Positions 15,758 to 25,545 are shown, numbered from the stretch's first letter. The stretch: 64,000 nt of DNA from an uncultured Eubacteriales bacterium (GCA_949283575.1 CASDSU010000021.1:1-64000), one strand, 5' to 3'. The notes: generated by a model not told the origin, from the letters alone. Numbers and translations: made by a program.

Positions 15758-18700
15758 ATGGGAGATGTTAAATGGACTCTTGAGCAACAAAATGCAATAG
15801 ATATACGAAATTCAAAAACACTTGTTGCAGCAGGTGCTGGTAGTGGAAAGACAGCAGTATTAGTTGAAAGAATTATACGCAAAATAATTGATGATGGCGT
15901 TGATATAGATAAGATGCTTATAGTTACATTCACAAATGCTGCTGCGAGTGAAATGAAAGAACGTATACGTAGTAGATTGTATGATGAGGTTAACAAGAAT
16001 CATTCACTTCAAAAACAAATATTATATTTAAATAGATCAAGTATAATGACAATAGATGCTTTCTGTAAAAAAGCAATAAAGGATTATTTTTATAAATTAG
16101 ATATAGATCCTAATTTTAAAATAGTTGATTCTACAGAAGGAGAATTATTAAGATTAGAAGCCATTGATGAAGCTTTGGAAGAGCTTTACGAATCAAAGGA
16201 TGAAGAGATATTAGATGTCCTTGATGCTTATTCTAGTAATAAATCTGATGAGGGGTTAATAAATTTAATACTATCGATACATAGATTTATTCAAAGTTGT
16301 CCAAGCCCTCTTGAGTGGTTAGAAGAAAAAACTGCTATGTATGATGTACAAGATAGCGATTTTTCAAACACTATATGGGGTAAAAAGATTATCAGGTATG
16401 CAAGAAACTTAATTGAAGAATGCGTGGAAGAGTTTAAGATGATGGAGGAGGAACTTATAGATGATCCAGATGCCAAAAATTATCTTTTAGTTATACAAGA
16501 TGACATATTAAAACTTGAAGCTATTAGAAAGAATATGTATACATGGGATGATTATTATAATGCTATTAGATACATTGAGTTTGGAAGATTAAAAGTTGCA
16601 CCTAAGATGGATGAAGCTATGAAGAAAGCTGTTCAAGACCTTAGAAAAAAAGCTAAAGCACTAATAATAGAGTATTTAAGAGATAAAGTCTTTATATCAT
16701 CATCTTCTGAAATATTAGATGATTTAAAAAATGCATACTCTCATGCAAAAGGTATTAAAGAAATAATTTGCTTATTTGATGAACGTTTTAAAAAGAAGAA
16801 AAATGATAAGAATCTATTAGATTTTGCAGACATCGAACACTTGTGCTTACAACTTTTTGAAAATAATAAAGACGTATTAGAAGATTATAAGAACAAATAT
16901 GAGGAGATATTGATAGATGAGTATCAAGATAGTAACCTAATACAAGAAACTATATTAAATAAGATTTCTAACGGCAATATGTTTATGGTTGGAGATGTTA
17001 AGCAAAGTATTTATAAGTTTAGACAAGCAAGACCAGAACTATTCTTAGAGAAGTATAGTACGTATGTTAAATATACTGGTGATACGGATAATCATTTACC
17101 TGAAAATAAAATTTTGTTGTTTAAGAATTTTAGAAGTAATGAAAATATAATTGATGAAGTAAACTTTATATTTAAGAACATAATGTTTAAGGATACTGGT
17201 GAGATTGAATATACTGAAGAAGAATATTTAAAATATGGTGCTACATATTATGAGTATGATGGTGAACCGGCAGAGTTACATATAATTGAAAAGAAAAATA
17301 ATTTATCAGAAGGAGCATCAGCGGATATGCAAGATGATGATGCAACATTAATGATAGAAGATGATATAGAAGAGAAGCTTCAACTTGAGGCTAGAGTTGT
17401 TGCAAATCGTATTAAAGAGTTGGTTGGTAACTTTGAAGTGTTTGATAAAAATACTAAACAAAAGCGAAAAGCAAAATATTCTGATATAGTAATTCTTCTA
17501 AGAGCGACAAAGAATACATCATCTACATTTGTAGAAGAATTATCTAAGAAAAATATACCTGTATATGCAGATTCAAAGAGTGGGTATTTTGAAAATACTG
17601 AAGTACAAATCATTTTATCACTTCTTAAGATAATAGATAATCCATATCAAGATATACCTCTTCTTGCAGTCCTTAGATCTCCAATAGGTAATTTTGATGT
17701 GAATGAATTAACTAAAATAAGACTATATGATAGAAAATGTCCCTTCTATGAAGCTATGCTTATTGCCGCATCCCAAGGTAATATTAAAGCAAAAGTTTTC
17801 ATTGATAAGTTAAATGAATGGAGAGAAAAGTCAAGATATTTAGTTATAAATGAACTAATATCATATCTTTATGATGATACCGGTTATTATTACTATGTAT
17901 CGTTATTGCCACATGGAGATAGTCGTCAGAATAATTTAAAAGTATTACTAAAGAAAGCTACAGACTTCGAAAAATCTAGTTTTAAAGGTCTTTATAACTT
18001 TTTAACTTTTATAGATAATGTTACATTAAGCTCTGGTGATTTTGATTCTCCAAGTGAACTTTCTGAGAATGATGATGTAGTTAGAATAATGAGTATTCAT
18101 AAAAGTAAAGGTTTAGAATTTCCTATAGTAATTCTTTCTGGTACAAGCAAAAAGTTTAATAATAAAGATATGAGAAATCCTATAATATGTCATCAAGATT
18201 TAGGTTTTGGTTTTGATATTGTAGACCCTAAACTTAGAATAACTTATGAAAGTATTCCAAAACTTGCGCTTAAACTTCAAGCAGAACAAGAGATGCTTGC
18301 TGAAGAAATGAGGATTTTATATGTTGCAATGACAAGAGCAAAAGAGAAACTTATAATAACTGCTCTTCACGATAATATAGAGAAGAAAATGATGGAATGG
18401 GGAAATCATCTAAGTAAATATAAAATATCTTCTGCTAAATGTTATTCTGATTGGATATCTAATGCAGTACTTTCTACAAAAAACAATTGGACAGTTAAGC
18501 CTTGGGCGTATTCTGAATTGATTGATTTTAAAGACACTGAAAAGGAAAGTAGAGATACTAGCACAAAGATTTTGAATAATAATGACATAAACTTAGACAA
18601 CCAAATCGAATTTAAAGTAATCAATGAACGTTTTAATTGGAAATATCCATATACTTTATCTACGAATATTCCGTCTAAACTATCAGTTAGTGAGCTTAAG

Positions 18701-19273
18701 AGACTTCATAATATAGAGGATCATTCTAATATTCAAAAGGTAAGAGAAATAGAAATGCCAAAATTCCTTGAAGAGGTCTCATATAAAGGTGCTACTTATG
18801 GTACTTTATTACACAATAAAATGGAACACTTAAATTTCAAATTGGCAAACGAACAATTAAATGACTTATTAAGTGACGTTGAGGATAAAAATACGAAGAG
18901 TAGGTTAGAGAAAGATATTATCCAATTTATGCAAAGTGACCTTTATTCGAAATTAATGACTAGTAAGAAAATTCATAGAGAAACTCCATTTAATTTATCA
19001 ATTTCAGCCAAAAAAGTGTTTAAATTTGATACTGATTCAAATGATGATAATATATTGGTTCAAGGAATTATTGATTTGTTTTATGAAGATGAAGAGGGGT
19101 TAGTGATTGTAGACTATAAAAGTGACAGATTACATAATGCGAACGATTTTGTAAGTAAATATAAAAAGCAACTTGAATATTATAAGATAGCGCTCGAAAC
19201 TATTACACATAAAAAGGTTACAAACGCGTTTATCTATTCATTTGAAATGGCGGATGTAATTAAAGTATTTTAA
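15758..19273 (+). CDS. addA: AddA subunit, UvrD-like helicase and RecB-like nuclease
   Basis: A 1171-residue SF1A helicase-nuclease. Walker A is AAGAGSGKTAVLVERI, motif Ia is TFTNAAASEMKERI, motif II is LIDEYQDSN, motif III is VGDVKQSIYKFRQA and motif VI is VAMTRAKEKLII. The C-terminal nuclease shows GIIDLFYEDEEGLVIVDYKSD and QLEYYKIAL. With AddB it forms the Chi-regulated end-processing enzyme. Its ribosome site is GGAGGAGC. It is complete and the longest gene in the window. I found no in-frame CGG codon by eye, in contrast to the high-G+C genes. Confidence 0.97.
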   Translation: MGDVKWTLEQQNAIDIRNSKTLVAAGAGSGKTAVLVERIIRKIIDDGVDIDKMLIVTFTNAAASEMKERIRSRLYDEVNKNHSLQKQILYLNRSSIMTIDAFCKKAIKDYFYKLDIDPNFKIVDSTEGELLRLEAIDEALEELYESKDEEILDVLDAYSSNKSDEGLINLILSIHRFIQSCPSPLEWLEEKTAMYDVQDSDFSNTIWGKKIIRYARNLIEECVEEFKMMEEELIDDPDAKNYLLVIQDDILKLEAIRKNMYTWDDYYNAIRYIEFGRLKVAPKMDEAMKKAVQDLRKKAKALIIEYLRDKVFISSSSEILDDLKNAYSHAKGIKEIICLFDERFKKKKNDKNLLDFADIEHLCLQLFENNKDVLEDYKNKYEEILIDEYQDSNLIQETILNKISNGNMFMVGDVKQSIYKFRQARPELFLEKYSTYVKYTGDTDNHLPENKILLFKNFRSNENIIDEVNFIFKNIMFKDTGEIEYTEEEYLKYGATYYEYDGEPAELHIIEKKNNLSEGASADMQDDDATLMIEDDIEEKLQLEARVVANRIKELVGNFEVFDKNTKQKRKAKYSDIVILLRATKNTSSTFVEELSKKNIPVYADSKSGYFENTEVQIILSLLKIIDNPYQDIPLLAVLRSPIGNFDVNELTKIRLYDRKCPFYEAMLIAASQGNIKAKVFIDKLNEWREKSRYLVINELISYLYDDTGYYYYVSLLPHGDSRQNNLKVLLKKATDFEKSSFKGLYNFLTFIDNVTLSSGDFDSPSELSENDDVVRIMSIHKSKGLEFPIVILSGTSKKFNNKDMRNPIICHQDLGFGFDIVDPKLRITYESIPKLALKLQAEQEMLAEEMRILYVAMTRAKEKLIITALHDNIEKKMMEWGNHLSKYKISSAKCYSDWISNAVLSTKNNWTVKPWAYSELIDFKDTEKESRDTSTKILNNNDINLDNQIEFKVINERFNWKYPYTLSTNIPSKLSVSELKRLHNIEDHSNIQKVREIEMPKFLEEVSYKGATYGTLLHNKMEHLNFKLANEQLNDLLSDVEDKNTKSRLEKDIIQFMQSDLYSKLMTSKKIHRETPFNLSISAKKVFKFDTDSNDDNILVQGIIDLFYEDEEGLVIVDYKSDRLHNANDFVSKYKKQLEYYKIALETITHKKVTNAFIYSFEMADVIKVF

Positions 19274-19401
19274 TTTAATCAAAAAGTTTGATATTTAAAA
19301 TATCTTGTAATATAATCGTAACAGAAAAGTAATGACCGTGTAAATTATATAAAAATATGCAAAATTAAATTAAGTAATAAAAGAAAGTGAGTGATGCTGA
19401 T

Positions 19402-20424
19402 ATGTTCGGTTTTGGTCAATCCATAGGTATAGATTTAGGAACAGCTACTGTCTTAGTGCATGTAAAAGGTAAAGGGATTGTACTCAGAGAACCATCAGTT
19501 GTTGCTATAGATAGAAATACAGGAGAGGCAGTTTCTGTTGGCGAGGAGGCTAGAAGGATGCTTGGCAGAACTCCAGGAAACATTGTTGCAATAAGACCTC
19601 TTAAAGATGGAGTAATTTCGGATTATTCTGTAACAGAAAAAATGCTTAAATACTTTATAAAGAAAGTATGTGGTAAGTTTGTTATTGCTCCTACAATAAT
19701 GGTTTGTGTGCCATCAGGTGTTACAGAAGTTGAAAAAAAGGCTGTTATAGATGCATCTATGCAAGCTGGTGCAAAAAAAATTTATTTAATTGAAGAACCA
19801 ATCGCTGCCGCAATAGGTGCTGGAATAGACATAAGCAAGGCTTGTGGTAGCATGGTTGTAGATATGGGTGGTGGAACAACAGATATTGCTGTTATTTCGC
19901 TAGGTGGTGCAGTAGTTAGCACATCAATTAAGGTTGCTGGCAATAAATTTGACGAATACATAATTAAGTATATCAAAAGAAAATATAATGTTATTTTAGG
20001 TGATAGGACAGCAGAAGAAATTAAAATAAATATTGGTTGTGTCTTTCCTCGAATGCAAAAACTTGAAATGGATGTTAGAGGTAGACATTTAGGAACAGGC
20101 CTTCCTGTTAATTTAACAGTAAATTCAGATGATATATTAGAGGCACTTCAAGAGCCAGCTATGCAAATACTTGAGGCAGTTATGTCTGTACTAGAAAGAA
20201 CTCCTCCTGAGTTATCAGCTGATATTAGTGATAGAGGAATTTATATGACAGGTGGAGGATGTTTAATTTACGGACTTGACAAACTAATACAAAAACGCAC
20301 AGGTATTAACGTAATGATTGCTGAAGAGTCTGTATCATGTGTAGCTCTTGGTACAGGAAAAGCCTTAGATAACGTAGATATGTTGCAAAAGCTTGATGCA
20401 AGAAGAAAAATACCTAAATATTAA
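19402..20424 (+). CDS. mreB: MreB/Mbl-type bacterial actin
   Basis: Cell-shape actin homologue of about 340 residues. Nucleotide-binding motifs are IGIDLGTATVLV (phosphate 1), VVDMGGGTTDIAVISLGG (phosphate 2) and MTGGGCLIYGLDK (adenosine). Polymer-interface and membrane-associated regions are typical. I prefer ATG 19402, giving MFGFGQSIGIDLG, over an upstream in-frame GTG at 19387 because homologues begin at this position. It is monocistronic here, with no mreCD beside it. Several MreB paralogues may exist in such genomes, so MreB, Mbl or MreBH cannot be distinguished. Confidence 0.9.
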   Translation: MFGFGQSIGIDLGTATVLVHVKGKGIVLREPSVVAIDRNTGEAVSVGEEARRMLGRTPGNIVAIRPLKDGVISDYSVTEKMLKYFIKKVCGKFVIAPTIMVCVPSGVTEVEKKAVIDASMQAGAKKIYLIEEPIAAAIGAGIDISKACGSMVVDMGGGTTDIAVISLGGAVVSTSIKVAGNKFDEYIIKYIKRKYNVILGDRTAEEIKINIGCVFPRMQKLEMDVRGRHLGTGLPVNLTVNSDDILEALQEPAMQILEAVMSVLERTPPELSADISDRGIYMTGGGCLIYGLDKLIQKRTGINVMIAEESVSCVALGTGKALDNVDMLQKLDARRKIPKY

Positions 20425-20436
20425 TATAAAATTCAA

Positions 20437-20472
20437 AGAGGGCTCTAAGTTATTTTTAGATTCCTCTTTTTT
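20437..20472. terminator. Terminator between mreB and the VanW gene
   Basis: The imperfect hairpin AAAGAGGGCTCTAA ... TTAGATTCCTCTTT is followed by T residues and lies between convergent genes. Confidence 0.65.
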
Positions 20473-21215
20473 CATGCTTTATCTATAAAAACGGTTAAAT
20501 TATTCGGGTCATAGACTGTTCTAAATTTTATAGAATAATTATAGGAATTTTTGAATTTAAAATCCAAATTACTTTGAAGGCTGACCGTAGCATCTTGATT
20601 TTTAGGTACATATGCTACAGGGCTACTGTGATGATGATGCTCGGTTATTTCTAAATCCAATGCTTTAACGGCATTATATAGAGTTGACGATAACTGACAA
20701 ACTCCGCCACCATATCCTTCATCTTCTTTGCCGTTACTTAGTAAGATTGTGGCTTCTAAAAAACCATCTTCTTTGCCATATGGTCCACATACTTCATTGA
20801 AAGAAAACTCTTTTCCTGGTTCCAATACATAATTATTTAATCTATCAGAAACAATTTTAATATTATTATATCTATTCTCATCATCTGTTAATATTTTAGT
20901 AGAGTAGGTAGATAAAAAGGTTGGATTTTCTTCTAGCATATTATTTGGGTCATCAAATTGAACATGTTCGTCTTCTGTAATATCAAGTTTTGAATCTACA
21001 TTTGTAAATTCTTTTATCCCTGAATTTTCTCCAGATGTACTATTTATACTTCTTGAAGCTGTTCCATTGTCATCAGAGTTTAACCTATTTACACCATATA
21101 AAGATGAATCCTGCATATTATTTTGTGAATCTGTAATATTGCTATTACTTTTTTCTTCACAACCAGTTAATAAAAGTGTAAAAATTATAAGAGAAAAAAT
21201 ACATATTGATTTCAT
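20472..21215 (-). CDS. VanW-domain lipoprotein
   Basis: The start is set at ATG 21215 behind AGGTG, giving a lipoprotein signal (MKSICIFSLIIFTLLLTGC). A low-complexity Ser/Asn/Asp linker follows. The VanW domain then shows PGKEFSFNEVCGPYGKEDGF, EGYGGGVCQLSSTLYNA and LEITEHHHHSSPVAYVP. VanW-domain proteins are peptidoglycan-associated factors in vancomycin-resistance and sporulating Firmicutes, with no settled reaction. The extracellular location fits cell-wall binding. It is convergent with mreB. Confidence 0.9.
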   Translation of the reverse strand: MKSICIFSLIIFTLLLTGCEEKSNSNITDSQNNMQDSSLYGVNRLNSDDNGTASRSINSTSGENSGIKEFTNVDSKLDITEDEHVQFDDPNNMLEENPTFLSTYSTKILTDDENRYNNIKIVSDRLNNYVLEPGKEFSFNEVCGPYGKEDGFLEATILLSNGKEDEGYGGGVCQLSSTLYNAVKALDLEITEHHHHSSPVAYVPKNQDATVSLQSNLDFKFKNSYNYSIKFRTVYDPNNLTVFIDKA

Positions 21216-21380
21216 AAAAAGCACCTCAATCATATATTGACCAATATAAATAGGAAATAATATGGAATATAATGGAAAAATAATTGTAAGGTATAAAAAT
21301 TAAACAAACTACTTGTTAAATTATGTAATCTGGATTATAATGTATGTTGTAAAATCTCTAGCAGAGAGGAGAAACAAATC

Positions 21381-21692
21381 GTGAAAAAATATATATCAAA
21401 TAATTGGAAAAAAATATTGAGAGTTGGCGGATACATATGTTTAGGCTTAATAATCTTTTTTAAATTGAATGCAGAAAAAACATTATTAGCTGATTATATA
21501 AAATATGGAAAAGAGGTAAAACCTAGTGAAGGAAGTGGAATATTATCTGGTGTTAAAGATAATTTTCTGACAACATTTACAGGAGTTGATTCACAACTAG
21601 TAAAATTTGCTATCATTTTTATTGTAGCAATTATGATAGTAGTTTTCTTTACATCATTGCTAGATAAAAAGAAAGATGCAAAGAAAAAATAG
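21381..21692 (+). CDS. Small two-helix membrane protein, unknown
   Basis: A 103-residue protein starts at GTG 21381 behind AGAGGAG. It has one N-terminal hydrophobic helix (YICLGLIIFFKL) and one near the C-terminus (FAIIFIVAIMIVVFFTSLL), then a lysine-rich cytoplasmic tail. The extracellular loop is about 35 residues. It is single-gene, with its own terminator. I do not recognise a family. Confidence 0.7.
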   Translation: MKKYISNNWKKILRVGGYICLGLIIFFKLNAEKTLLADYIKYGKEVKPSEGSGILSGVKDNFLTTFTGVDSQLVKFAIIFIVAIMIVVFFTSLLDKKKDAKKK

Positions 21693-21710
21693 ATATAAAG
21701 AGATTAATTT

Positions 21711-21741
21711 AGAAGGACTAGAATATTCTAGTTCTTCTTTA
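21711..21741 (+). terminator. Terminator of the two-helix membrane protein gene
   Basis: The hairpin AGAAGGACTAGAA/TTCTAGTTCTTCT is followed by T residues, 18 bases after the stop codon. Confidence 0.8.
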
Positions 21742-21790
21742 TATTAATAACATTATCTAGTTATAATATTATATGAAAGGATGATGTCCT

Positions 21791-23224
21791 ATGAGAAACT
21801 ATACTATGATGACAGATTTATATGAATTAACAATGGCTCAAGCTTATTTTAACTCAAATGAAAAAGATAAGATTGCTATTTTTGATGCATTCTTTAGAAG
21901 AGAACCTCTTGATTCCGGATATGGAATAATGGCTGGTTTAGATAGCATTATCAATTATATTAATAACTTACACTTTAACGAAGAAAATATAGAATATTTA
22001 AGAAGTTTAAAAATATTTTCAATAGATTTTTTAGATTATTTGAAACAATTTAAATTTACAGGTGATATATATGCAATTCCTGATGGTACTCCTATTTTCA
22101 GAAATGAACCTTTAATTGTAGTCAAGGCTCCACTTATTGAAGCACAAATAATTGAAACAGCACTATTGTCTTTCCTAAATGCTAGCATTTGCTATACTAC
22201 CGCAACTAGAAAAATTGTAGAAGCTGCTGGAGATATACCTGTTATGGAATTTGGAGCAAGAAGAGCCTTTGGTCCAGATGCTGCAGTTGAAGCAAGCAAA
22301 TGTAGTATAATAGCAGGAGCTGCCGGAACAAGTAATGTTTTAGCGGGTGAAAAATATAATATACCTGTAATGGGTACAATGGCTCACAGTTTTATTACTG
22401 AAGCCGACTCTGAATATGAAGCTTTTTTAAACTATGCAAAAGCCTTCCCAAATAACTGTGTATTCCTAGTAGACACATATGATGTTTTGAAAAGTGGTGT
22501 TCCAAATGCTATAAAAGTAGCAAAAGACTATTTAATACCTAATGGATGTCGACTAAAAGGCATTCGTATAGATTCTGGAGATTTAGCTTATTTGTCTAAA
22601 GAAAGTAAAAAATTACTTATAGATGCAGATATGGGCGATACAAAAATTTGTCTATCTAACGGTCTAAAAGCAGATACAATTAGATCTTTAATAGATCAAG
22701 GTGCAATCATTGATTCTATAGGTGTTGGAGATAATATTGTTGCTCCAGACAGCAGTAGAGTAGGGTGTGTTTATAAAAATGTTGGAATGATATCTAATGA
22801 TGATGTAATACCTAAAATAAAATTAAGTGGCGACACTGAGAAAACAATAACACCAGGATTTAAAAAAGTGTATAGATTTTATGATAAAAATACTGGATAT
22901 GCACTTGCAGATTTGATTGCATTACATGATGAAAAAATTCCAAAAGATGAATATACATTAATTGATCCTACAGATGAAACAAATCAAACTAAAATAACTA
23001 ATTATACAGTTAAAGAATTACTTGTAAAAATATTTGAAAATGGAAAATTAATTTATAATGATCCAAGTATCTATGATAAGAAAAATTATTGTGCAAACGA
23101 GATGAAGAGTTTATATCCAGAAATAAAGAGAGTAAATAAACCTCATAAACACTATGTAGATTTAAGTGAAGAACTATTAAATGTGAAAAAAGATTTAATA
23201 AAAAGAATTAAAAATTCTATATAA
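21791..23224 (+). CDS. pncB: Nicotinate phosphoribosyltransferase
   Basis: PncB converts nicotinate and PRPP to nicotinate mononucleotide for NAD salvage. The 477-residue product shows the family start MTDLYELTMAQAYF, the catalytic-region GARRAFGPDAAVEAS, MGTMAHSFI (conserved His), VDTYD and GIRIDSGDL. A zinc-ribbon-like tail with few cysteines follows. Its ribosome site is AAAGGATGATGTCCT. It is monocistronic with terminators on both sides. No NAD-responsive element is evident upstream. Confidence 0.95.
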   Translation: MRNYTMMTDLYELTMAQAYFNSNEKDKIAIFDAFFRREPLDSGYGIMAGLDSIINYINNLHFNEENIEYLRSLKIFSIDFLDYLKQFKFTGDIYAIPDGTPIFRNEPLIVVKAPLIEAQIIETALLSFLNASICYTTATRKIVEAAGDIPVMEFGARRAFGPDAAVEASKCSIIAGAAGTSNVLAGEKYNIPVMGTMAHSFITEADSEYEAFLNYAKAFPNNCVFLVDTYDVLKSGVPNAIKVAKDYLIPNGCRLKGIRIDSGDLAYLSKESKKLLIDADMGDTKICLSNGLKADTIRSLIDQGAIIDSIGVGDNIVAPDSSRVGCVYKNVGMISNDDVIPKIKLSGDTEKTITPGFKKVYRFYDKNTGYALADLIALHDEKIPKDEYTLIDPTDETNQTKITNYTVKELLVKIFENGKLIYNDPSIYDKKNYCANEMKSLYPEIKRVNKPHKHYVDLSEELLNVKKDLIKRIKNSI

Positions 23225-23235
23225 TAAAATTGAAG

Positions 23236-23273
23236 AAATAGGACTAAGATGGAATATTCTTAGTCTTATTTTT
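23236..23273 (+). terminator. Terminator of pncB
   Basis: The hairpin AATAGGACTAAGA ... TCTTAGTCTTATT is followed by T residues, just after the pncB stop codon. Confidence 0.8.
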
Positions 23274-23527
23274 GTATTGTAACAGATATTATACATTGCA
23301 CAAAATAAAAGTTTTGTGACAATTGTCCACGCATAAAACGGCTTAATATCAACACTTACACAGATAAAGCTAATTTTTGTCTTTTTTATATTCCGTCATA
23401 TTTCGCCTCTTTTCAGACCTATAAAGAGATATTACCCTTATCAAAAAAATCGATTTTAGACGATTCTCGTGCATCGTTTTTTTGTGTTTTTTTCATGCAT
23501 AAATCAAATTAAAAACTTAATAAAATA
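23274..23527. other. Intergenic stretch without recognisable gene
   Basis: AT-rich sequence has several stop codons in all frames. I see no ORF with a ribosome site and no clear promoter. It probably holds the eroded upstream part of the DUF378-like remnant. Confidence 0.4.
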
Positions 23528-23662
23528 TTTGATTTAGTTGCATCTATATTTGGAGAAATGAGTGCATTTAGTAAGATTATATATACTTTAGTTGGATTGA
23601 GTGGAATTGTTTCTTTTGGAATTTATAAAGAAATAAATAGAATTAAATCTTTATCCAATTAA
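23528..23662 (+). pseudogene. DUF378-family membrane protein, C-terminal remnant
   Basis: An open stretch without start codon encodes FDLVASIFGEMSAFSKIIYT followed by LVGLSGIVSFGI and a lysine-rich end. It matches the second half of small DUF378 proteins (two transmembrane helices), which have the pattern FDLVA-LFG-MS-LSRIIY-LVGLAG. The first helix and start are absent, and a TAA in frame lies just upstream. No function should be expected. Confidence 0.6.
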
Positions 23663-23796
23663 ATGTATTTATCAAGTCCCCTACTTCCTTCTATATGTTT
23701 TTGATAGTTTTATTTTTTGTGCAATGTTTACTTTATTTTTATTAAATGATATTATTAAAAATATATAAATACAAATGAAAACATGGAGGAAGTAGA

Positions 23797-24792
23797 ATGT
23801 TTGATAATAAATTACCCAAATTATTAAGGGATTATTTAAACTATAGCTCTAACTTAAATAAATCATCCAACACTATCAAAGAATATCAATATGATTTAGT
23901 TAATTTTTTAAAATACATAAAACTACAATCTATTAATAATAAAAAAATGACAATTGATGATATTGAAACTATTACTGATATAGATTCTAAATTTCTAAAT
24001 AATATTGATATTAATGATCTTTATGAGTATATGACTTACTTGAAAGATAAATGTAATGATTCTGCTGTGACTCGTGCAAGAAAAGTTGCTAGTTTAAGAG
24101 GTTTTTTTAAGTATTTACATGTTAAAGCAAGAGTTATTGATGATAATCCAGCTAAAGAATTAGAGAGTCCTAAATTAGGAAAAAGATTACCTAAATTTTT
24201 GACTTTAGAACAAAGTACCTCACTACTTGATGGTGTAAAAAATGCACCACTTACAGGAAAGCAACATGATAATAGATTAAGAGATTATGCCATAATAACT
24301 TTGTTTTTAAATTGTGGTATGCGTCTTGCTGAACTTGTTGGAATTGATATTACTCATATTAAATTTGATGAAGCATTACTTACTGTAATTGGAAAAGGTA
24401 ATAAAGAAAGAACAATCTATTTGAATAAAGCTGCATTATCGGCAATTAAAGAATATTTGGAAGTTCGCCCAACAGATGGTGTTGTAGATAAAAATGCTTT
24501 ATTCTTAAGCGAACGTAAAACAAGAATTAGTAGAAGAACAGTACAAAATTTAATAAAGAATTATTTAAGGAATATTTGTGGTCTTTCTGAACATTATTCT
24601 ACGCATAAGTTAAGACATACCGCTGCAACACTTATGTATCAATATGGTGATGTGGATATAAGAGCTCTTCAAGAAATATTAGGACATGAAAGTATCGCAA
24701 CCACTGAAATATATACTCACGTAGATAATTCACAAATACGTGAAGCTGTAGAAAATAATCCTCTTGCGAATTATAATCCTAAAGAACAATAA
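23797..24792 (+). CDS. XerC/XerD-type tyrosine recombinase
   Basis: A 331-residue phage-integrase-family recombinase. The N-terminal SAM-like core-binding domain occupies residues 1-125 (NTIKEYQYDLVNFLKYI). The catalytic residues are visible: Arg in NCGMRLAELVG, Lys in GKGNKERTIYL, His-x-x-Arg in STHKLRHTAAT, His in LGHESIATTEIYTHV, and the nucleophile Tyr in that last motif. The length and presence in a housekeeping context suggest chromosome-dimer resolution, but an element-specific integrase is possible. Ribosome site GGAGGAAGTAGA. Confidence 0.9.
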   Translation: MFDNKLPKLLRDYLNYSSNLNKSSNTIKEYQYDLVNFLKYIKLQSINNKKMTIDDIETITDIDSKFLNNIDINDLYEYMTYLKDKCNDSAVTRARKVASLRGFFKYLHVKARVIDDNPAKELESPKLGKRLPKFLTLEQSTSLLDGVKNAPLTGKQHDNRLRDYAIITLFLNCGMRLAELVGIDITHIKFDEALLTVIGKGNKERTIYLNKAALSAIKEYLEVRPTDGVVDKNALFLSERKTRISRRTVQNLIKNYLRNICGLSEHYSTHKLRHTAATLMYQYGDVDIRALQEILGHESIATTEIYTHVDNSQIREAVENNPLANYNPKEQ

Positions 24793-24797
24793 ATAAT

Positions 24798-24855
24798 TAT
24801 AATCATTATTGGTTAATTTAAAGCAGAAAAAATTAGCCAACGATGATTATTTTTT
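24798..24855. terminator. Bidirectional terminator between xer and the LysM gene
   Basis: A long imperfect hairpin, ATAATCATTATTGGTTAAT against ATTAGCCAACGATGATTAT, is flanked by T and A runs. It overlaps the last codons of the LysM gene. Confidence 0.75.
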
Positions 24856-25122
24856 TATTGGAACAAGAAGCTCTTGACCTTCATATATGATAGAACTATC
24901 TAGATTATTTACCTCTTTTATATTATAAATGTTTTCACTTATATCACCTTCTAAAGTTAAAGCTATTCCCCATAAAGTGTCACCCTCTGAAACAATAATA
25001 GTGTCATATTCAATTGGAGTAGCAGAAAAAACTTTAGATGTAGCCATACTTATAAGGAAAGAAAGTATGCAAACAATTAGAGATATCGAAATTATAAATC
25101 TTGTGAAATTAACTATTTTCAT
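24847..25122 (-). CDS. YneA-like LysM protein, LexA-controlled
   Basis: A 91-residue protein has an N-terminal hydrophobic segment (FIISISLIVCILSFLISMA) and a single LysM domain (IIVSEGDTLWGIALTLEG ... YEGQELLVPI). YneA of Bacillus has the same build and halts division during the SOS response. Two LexA boxes with GAAC-N4-GTTC lie in its promoter region (25138-25149 and 25172-25183), the latter between -35 and -10. That context supports a damage-induced division inhibitor. The ribosome site is AAGGAGG. Confidence 0.85.
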   Translation of the reverse strand: MKIVNFTRFIISISLIVCILSFLISMATSKVFSATPIEYDTIIVSEGDTLWGIALTLEGDISENIYNIKEVNNLDSSIIYEGQELLVPIKK

Positions 25123-25137
25123 AAAAAAACCTCCTTA

Positions 25138-25149
25138 GAACATCCGTTC
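25138..25149 (-). promoter_or_regulatory. LexA box, proximal
   Basis: GAACATCCGTTC matches the Gram-positive SOS box core GAAC-N4-GTTC. It lies between promoter and ribosome site of the YneA-like gene. Confidence 0.8.
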
Positions 25150-25162
25150 TCGTTATGTTTTT

Positions 25163-25191
25163 ATAATACACGAACAGTCGTTCTTTGTCAA
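25163..25191 (-). promoter_or_regulatory. SOS promoter with LexA box in the spacer
   Basis: TTGACA, a 17-base spacer and TATTAT form the promoter. The spacer contains GAAC-GACT-GTTC (25172-25183), so LexA binding would block RNA polymerase. Confidence 0.85.
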
Positions 25192-25264
25192 TCTTTTTTA
25201 TACTCTTCACTAAAATAATTTCTATAATGCTTTAAATAAGAGGAAAAGTAATGATATAATTTTT

Positions 25265-25333
25265 ATGAAATTATAGGAGGTTAATATTACCTTTAAAAAA
25301 GAGAAAGTAGTAAATACTACTCTCTCTTTTTTA
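25265..25333 (+). promoter_or_regulatory. Orphan ribosome site and terminator with no gene between
   Basis: A -10-like TATAAT (about 25255) and a perfect ribosome site ATAGGAGGTTAA (about 25273-25284) are followed, within about 20 bases, by a strong hairpin terminator (AGAGAAAGTAGT/ACTACTCTCTCT with T-run). No start codon or ORF lies between. It looks like the skeleton of a gene whose coding part was deleted cleanly. Confidence 0.45.
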
Positions 25334-25337
25334 TTAT

Positions 25338-25545
25338 ACTGGTCTATAATGTTTTATATCTCCGAGAATTGGTATTACAATATTCATTGCAATAAAAATT
25401 ATTGTAGATATTATCATTAGTTTATTAAAGCTATAAATTGTACTATGCTACAACCAAATATTACATTTTCATAAACAGGTACGTAAGTGCTTAAACCTCC
25501 TGCTATAATATTTGTATCAGGTAATGAAGCTGCTTATACCATATT
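25338..25545 (-). pseudogene. Decayed membrane-protein remnant
   Basis: Two overlapping minus-strand frames without start codons carry coherent protein: one reads AASLPDTNIIAGGLSTYVPV and the other MIISTIIFIAMNIVIPILGD followed by IKHYRPV. A one-base shift near 25430 would join them. No ribosome site or promoter is seen. I cannot name the family, and 25123-25628 otherwise holds no gene. Confidence 0.35.
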
